NCBI GenBank assembly: GCA_934045075.1
Contig: OW203738.1
Coordinates: forward strand, 4,641,487 to 4,705,486
DNA length: 64,000 nt
Origin: Yponomeuta sedellus
Lineage: Eukaryota > Arthropoda > Insecta > Lepidoptera > Yponomeutidae
Direction: 5' to 3'
Position numbers and translations under genes: made by a program. The notes under the pieces were generated by a model. That model made no database searches. It was not told the DNA's origin and worked only from the letters and a program-made list of their open reading frames with translations. Below are positions 59,746 through 64,000 of the stretch, piece by piece (position 1 is the first letter of the stretch; each line of letters opens with the position of its first letter).

Positions 59746-61600
59746 TGTATAGGTATCTGTGTACTTATATACCAGGTAATTTTATTATATCTACGTAATG
59801 TAGGTATTTTTATGCACTTTATTAAGCACAGCTTATTCAAAACCCTTTTCAATCAAAATATTTGTAATGCTAGTTGTAACTAAACTTTTATTTTAATTGC
59901 ATACAGGTACAAATTTTGTCTTACGTGACCTGCTTGTTTTGAACACTGCAGGGAATAATAAAATTGACTCAGACCTCATCACGCACAAAGGTACAACATT
60001 TCACGTCTCCTTTTATCGTTAAAAAACTAGGGTTGGCGCTAAATATTTTGTTTTATGCAAAGGTGCGTGGGCGCGGCCGAGACTTGACTCGGCCAAAAAG
60101 TCGCCTCCACAAACAATGGGTGAAAAAAGTGACGTCTAAACAGGACGCGACGAGATTCACACCGCGGCCGGTTAGGTGTCAAAAGCTTTACCTGACGTTT
60201 TTACATTTGACACCTACATCGAGGCCTAATGTGGCCGAATATTTACTATCTCAGGGATCATTTGTGTTTGTTTGGGAGTTATCCTTTCACACCTCGAAGT
60301 ATTGTGGCCGCTACTCAAATTACTGTTCAAATATGCTAGCCTCTAATTCAAATCAACGCCGAATGTTTCTGTACCTACGCGGAATGGGTAGTATCACGGA
60401 ACGAGAAGTCTCAGAATCTACAAGTAGTGAAATATAAACAGCAGCAAGTATGAAGAGGCTCACAAAAATGTTAACACAGCCATCGACCTCGTCGAACAAT
60501 TTCGAGACAAACGCGTTCAATTTATTCATGCCACGTATTAATAAGGTAACCCCCTGTTTTAGCCCATAAAAATTCACGACAAAACCAGTATAAACGGCTG
60601 GAGGCAAAATCTCGTTGTTTTGCGAACACGTTCCCCGAATCTTGAAGAAAATGCTACGAGAAAAAAGTCGCCACGACAGGATTCTGTATCGACAACGCCA
60701 AATCTGGACGCGTTAAGAAATGATAAAGAGGATGCCGCCAGACGATTTCACAACCACATCTCGCTGGTATTTGTGAACGCAAAAAGCAAGAGAATAACTT
60801 ATTATAACGTTCGAAAAGACTCAAAATATATATTTCGCTCTGGGGAAATCAAGAGTTCTTTTGGCAACATGTCATGTCGGAGGAATAAGAGGTACTGTCT
60901 CAATCAAACGCAAAAAGTCTCTTCGATGGCGTCACTGTGATTTGTAGCAAGTCTACCTGGGAAATCAGCGTGCAAATTATTTGAACCTTATCGCAATATG
61001 AGAATTGCAAATTAAAATTTTCACAACTGGCATATCATGCATGATCCTTAAATTCTCATCAAACGTTAAGCACCACATAGGATCTCATGTAGCACTTATC
61101 ACATGGCTAGCAAAAGTAATGAATAAACTATAGTGCGTATGAGTGCGTGAGTCACGGAGTGCACATGCGCTTGTGGAAATAGCCCCAGCGTCAACTCGTC
61201 CCTTGTTCGCCCAATTTTCGCTTCTACAGCTTAGGTTTTAGAGGCCAAGTGGAAAGTCTGGGTGGGTGGTGATTGTGTCCACGCGAGTTGGAACAAATGT
61301 TCCGAGCGCAGTAACAACACGGAGCGATCCGTCCTTACGACGCCGCCGGCCAGGGAACGCGACCGGCTGGCGGGCTAGGGATGGACTTTATCGATAGACA
61401 AAGGACTGCAGAACAATTCTTTTATTTTATCCATGGTCTACAGACTGAAGCTGTGGTAGACGTGGGAGTGCAACTGTAAAATGCTGGTCTCATATTCAAG
61501 AAGCATTGGCTTCGCTATCGGCACGTACCTTGTTTTCGTAGGATAGTTCATTCATAATTTATTAGTGAATCGGTAGTTAATACCAATACTATGCGGCACG
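59746..61600. other. No gene assigned; two unrecognised open frames
   Basis: Plus frames at 59964-60437 (157 codons) and 60620-60940 (106 codons, rich in Lys, Arg, Asn and Ser) match no family I know. Neither has clear splice or promoter context. No window repeat is found here, so this is among the most unique-looking DNA in the window. A TATCGATA (DRE-like) octamer lies at 61389-61396 just after a GC-rich segment. Confidence 0.35.
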
Positions 61601-61601
61601 G

Positions 61602-61775
61602 TGAAAGAAACCTGAGTGTCTGATATATTAATGTACTCTTAGGTTAAGAAAAATCTGCGAATTTCCTCTTTTATGTACAGTAAATATATAAAGTAACATT
61701 CTCAATCTCTATGTCTATATCTATATATTACATCAAAGTCTGAAATCGCTAATCTACGGTAGTGAAAAAACGAGG
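61602..61775 (+). mobile_element. SINE-3 fragment interrupted by a LINE-L end
   Basis: GAAAGAAACCTGAGTGTCTG (61603-61622) and AGTCTGAAATCGCTAATCTA (61737-61756) are consecutive SINE-3 parts. Between them, ACTCTTAGGTTAAGAAAAAT to TATGTACAGTAAATATATAA and TCTATGTCTATATC is a LINE-L terminus (about 61630-61728). Confidence 0.55.
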
Positions 61776-62214
61776 CCCATTTACCACGCATCCATGGTGT
61801 ATAACCCTCGTTTTGAGAAAAAAAAACTATGCAACGCAATGTATTTATGCTGTTTGCGTAGACTTTAAATAAGAAGTCGGACGAAAATCAGCATTCTAGG
61901 TGTAAAATGAATACAACTCCGGAATGATTCGAGGTACGTAAAGGGAGGCAGAGGAGGAAGCTGGAGGGAGAATTTGGCACAGCAATGGAACACATCAGAG
62001 GTTTAATAAAAATTATTGAGATTGTAAAAAATCGTCTGATATGATAATCGTCGTACTTATATATACGAATCCCCTTATATGCGTTCTACTCATCGATGCA
62101 AACAATTTTAGTACCTATGGTATCAAATTCAAAACATAAAAAAACTGCTGTTCATTACTGAAGTTTTTACATCAAAATAAAATAATAATAACTTCCACAC
62201 AACACAATGACTTA
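61776..62214. other. No gene recognised
   Basis: GGGAGGCAGAGGAGGAAGCTGG near 61940 could be a decayed RTE coding trace, but too little remains. Confidence 0.25.
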
Positions 62215-62298
62215 TCCTGGTCCCAAAGTAGGACACCCTGTGCTATGGTAACAGGGCAAAGACATTACAAACATAGAAATACACCCAGACTGAAAGAT
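62215..62298 (-). mobile_element. SINE-5 partial
   Basis: TATCCTGGTCCCAAAGTAGG, GACATTACAAACATAGAAAT and ACACCCAGACTGA resemble the reversed SINE-5 3' half at 18890-18940. Confidence 0.45.
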
Positions 62299-62475
62299 AG
62301 ATCGATAGATAGAGAACACTTTATTGCACAACCAGAAAAATATTACAACCATGATTTCTTAAATGTAAGAGCGCTCTTAGCGATAAGACCACCAATTATA
62401 TAACATATAATTGGCGGTCTTATCGCTAAGAGCGCTCTTTTCCGGACAACCTTTGGATGTAGTAGATTGCACGAA
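62299..62475 (-). mobile_element. LINE-L 3' end containing an inverted duplication
   Basis: (GATA)n and AACACTTTATTGCACAACCA mark the reversed tail. The subterminal block is present twice in opposite senses: 62368-62400 and 62406-62438 (AAGAGCGCTCTTAGCGATAA and mirror) around a five-base centre. CCGGACAACCTTTGG follows. Confidence 0.7.
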
Positions 62476-63225
62476 GAATATAGTCGGTACGAGGTGCATG
62501 TACATACTTAAATAGACTGAGGCTATTGAACAAGAAACAATGAAAGGAAATGATGATATTAATTTATTTTGTAAGCAAAATTTTATTTGCCACGGACAGA
62601 AAATCCATAATTTGTATAACAGAAAATCCATACTAGGTATAACAGTAGCTTTTTTCCGCGTAATTTATTAATTTTCTGCACTAAAAGTTGTTATGAGCGG
62701 AACCCACTAGGCCTATTTCCGTATTAAATATGAGATAATGAAACCAGACGTAATATACAATAGCAATGCATAAAAATGTTTAGCCACTCGAAAAACAAAC
62801 ACACTACACGAATACGCTGGAGACGTAAAAAAATATCTACCTTGTATAAACAGATAAACCTCTACAGGACGAAAGGAAGAGAAATGTTTTCGAAAAGCCC
62901 CCATAAAACAATTCCGTGCCATGGAGACTACATACTTGACCTTGAGTTTACTATTATTTTTCTTGTTCAAAAGTTGTTTAATTGCTCTACGGGACAAAGC
63001 ACTTCTATTACAAGAGACTAAGGCAATTCGCGAAACTAGGAAGGAAAGCTTAGGAAACCGCCGTTGTTTGCAAACAATCGTCCGAAAAGCAGTGCACAAA
63101 AAACAATCAGCTCTCGATAAAATTCCGATCGGTCCTCACCGGGTGCATCCCTAAGGGCTAGACCGGGTTGGCGCCGGGCTTTTTACCCAGCTCGTAGCGG
63201 CCAACTTTATATTATACGCATTCGT
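62476..63225. other. Upstream region of the candidate gene
   Basis: Overlapping frames on both strands at 62713-63154 (up to 128 codons, minus) have no motif and cancel one another as evidence. GC content rises from about 63125 (CCTCACCGGGTGCATCCC, CGGGTTGGCGCCGGGC), as expected near a promoter. No window repeat is recognised. Confidence 0.4.
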
Positions 63226-63264
63226 TCCGTCAGTCGAACGCAGCAGCTTGACACGTGGGGATGT
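63200..63264 (+). promoter_or_regulatory. Core promoter: initiator plus DPE
   Basis: TCAGT at 63230-63234 matches the arthropod initiator; taking its A (63232) as +1, the hexamer at +28 to +33 (63259-63264) is GGATGT, a full match to the DPE consensus RGWYVT at the required spacing. TTTATATTATA at 63206-63216 is too close to +1 to be a standard TATA box. The combination suggests a TATA-less, DPE-type promoter. Confidence 0.55.
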
Positions 63265-63326
63265 GTACCGCGCCTGCGGCCCACAACTCAGACGCGCGAG
63301 TTCGAAAATCGAAAATGACAATCTAG
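63261..63326 (+). CDS. Upstream ORF 1 (21 codons)
   Basis: ATG at 63261 overlaps the DPE; the peptide begins MCTAPAAHNSDARV and ends at TAG 63324-63326. A second ATG within it (63315) is in the same frame. No homology is claimed; the interest lies in possible translational control of the main ORF. Confidence 0.35.
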   Translation: MCTAPAAHNSDARVRKSKMTI

Positions 63327-63371
63327 TGTTTTGTTTTTCTTTCTTATTTTTAAAGAATAAACAGTGTCTTA

Positions 63372-63404
63372 TGAACGTGCCAATAAATAAGCCGCCTTTT
63401 TAAG
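63372..63404 (+). CDS. Upstream ORF 2 (10 codons)
   Basis: ATGAACGTGCCAATAAATAA is the start; encodes MNVPINKPPF and stops at TAA. It ends 85 nt before the main start codon, leaving room for reinitiation. Confidence 0.35.
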
Positions 63405-63489
63405 CAAGTGCATTTTTGGAGGATTGCTGAAGTTTGTTGTTTGTATTTGTTCGGATTGCAAACGGAAGCGGAGGAATTCGCTTTTGAAG

Positions 63490-63544
63490 ATGTCAAGTGC
63501 AACTATTTCCGGTTCCAGCGAGGCCACGCCAGCTGATGGCAAAG
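63490..63544 (+). CDS. First coding exon of an unidentified host gene (partial)
   Basis: ATG at 63490-63492 has A at -3 (GAAGATGT), a good context. It encodes MSSATISGSSEATPADGK and one extra base before the donor GTTAGT. The sequence is Ser/Thr/Ala-rich without a hydrophobic core, so it is not a signal peptide; it looks like a disordered cytosolic or nuclear N-terminus. I do not recognise the gene. The remaining exons would lie to the right of the window. It is the only candidate host gene here. Confidence 0.55.
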
Positions 63545-64000
63545 GTTAGTTGTTTAGATTATAGTATATGCTCTACTTTGGCAAGAAAGTATTATTTTAG
63601 TCAAAAAAATAACATAATACTAGTCGCCAGTTTCCGAATTGGGTCACAAAGTGGAAACTTAAGTAACAGTCTTTAACATTATACTTTTTTTGTAATTTGA
63701 AAAGATATACTTAAACGATAATTTAAGAATTCATGTCGTTAAATTATCAATACTGAAACCGACGTTTAGTATTTATTTTGAGCTATCTTAGACGCCTAAT
63801 GTCCCAAAAAAAATACAGTACTAAGGTTCATAGAAAGATGTGCAGGGATGGTAGGTATTATGCAAAAGTGGTAATCGCTCGCTCAAACATATAAGGGTAT
63901 GATATGTTTGAGCGACCGATTACCACTTTTGCATAATACCATCCCTGCACATTCCAATAGATAAACAAAACACTGAAAGATTTTTAAATATATCGAGCGA
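63545..64000 (+). other. Start of intron 1 (window ends inside it)
   Basis: Follows the GTTAGT donor; AT-rich and without an acceptor followed by an open frame up to base 64000. It contains MITE-E. Confidence 0.5.
63839..63951. mobile_element. MITE-E, hAT-like inverted ends
   Basis: Arms of about 50 bp: TGTGCAGGGATGG...TTATGCAAAAGTGGTAATCG and the mirror ending CCATCCCTGCACA, around a six- to eight-base centre (AAGGGTATG). The CAGGGATG terminus is hAT-like, but the flanks do not show a clear 8-bp duplication. It is non-coding and lies in the first intron of the candidate gene. Confidence 0.65.

Larger units (their letters stand above)
63232..63544 (+). other. Predicted first exon (5' UTR and start of coding)
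   Basis: From the inferred transcription start to a splice donor GGCAAAG|GTTAGT at 63544/63545. The 5' UTR is about 258 nt and contains two non-overlapping upstream ORFs. Supported by promoter motifs, start context and donor, but there is no downstream exon in the window. Confidence 0.5.

Noticed and set aside
62713..63154. Overlapping frames on both strands upstream of the candidate promoter
   Set aside because: Mutually antisense, no motif, no splice context.

Overview
ORGANISM. This is AT-rich nuclear DNA from an insect, most likely a moth or butterfly. No housekeeping gene proves this. The inference rests on the repeat set: C-terminal fragments of endonuclease/reverse-transcriptase LINEs (RTE-type) ending in (TGA)n or (GAA)n tails, LINE 3' ends that carry an AATAAAG-like signal followed by (TCTA)n or (CT)n, tRNA-headed SINEs, and short palindromic MITEs. 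This mixture is typical of lepidopteran intergenic DNA. LAYOUT. From base 1 to about 63,100 I find no convincing host exon. The stretch is a transposon graveyard. Family names used below are local to this annotation. RTE-A, RTE-B and RTE-C are three LINE families seen almost only as their last 60-140 codons. LINE-L is a Jockey/CR1-like family recognised by its RLWNALP C-terminus and TCTA tails. SINE-1 has a near-complete tRNA cloverleaf and a tail containing GGGTTAGTGCATTAAAA. SINE-2 is derived from 5S rRNA. SINE-3 and SINE-4 share a middle containing AAACATCGTGAGGAAA. SINE-5 and SINE-6 are two more tRNA-headed families. SINE-7 is a small structured element of unknown source. RTE-Bn is a non-autonomous element carrying the RTE-B 3' tail. 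MITE-A to MITE-E are palindromic DNA elements. REGION BY REGION. 0-10 kb: MITE-A, RTE-A and RTE-B stubs, SINE-7, a MITE-B. 10-20 kb: a SINE-2, a SINE-1 split by a LINE-L, an RTE-C split by a tiny SINE-1, a foldback SINE-1. 20-37 kb: several SINE families, hairpins, foldback SINE-1 and SINE-7 copies. 38.3-40.4 kb: the 3' end of a Ty3/Gypsy retrotransposon (integrase and 3' LTR) with a 5'-truncated Jockey LINE inserted in its LTR. 43-46 kb: the cleanest SINE-1 hairpin, MITE-D, RTE-B. 47.8-49.8 kb: a 2.0 kb element with terminal inverted repeats that holds a 47-bp minisatellite. 50-58 kb: SINE-2, RTE-C, and 5'-inverted RTE copies. 58.7-63.1 kb: little recognisable. 63.1-64.0 kb: a probable promoter (initiator plus DPE), a 5' UTR with upstream ORFs, and the first coding exon (18 codons) of a host gene that continues beyond the window. 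HOW IT FITS TOGETHER. Many copies keep 10-18 bp target-site duplications, so element boundaries can be read directly. These boundaries show a recurring pattern: the 5' part of the insert is inverted relative to the 3' tail. It occurs in SINE-1 (at least six copies), SINE-7 and RTE-A with duplications, and probably in SINE-3 and a second RTE. In SINE-1 the inversion nearly always begins at one internal site and often overlaps the direct part, giving hairpins of about 70-85 bp. Overlapping twin-primed reverse transcription is the simplest explanation. The shared CAGCAGTGG-type ends of SINE-2, RTE-Bn and the RTE LINEs suggest that RTE machinery moves the non-autonomous elements.
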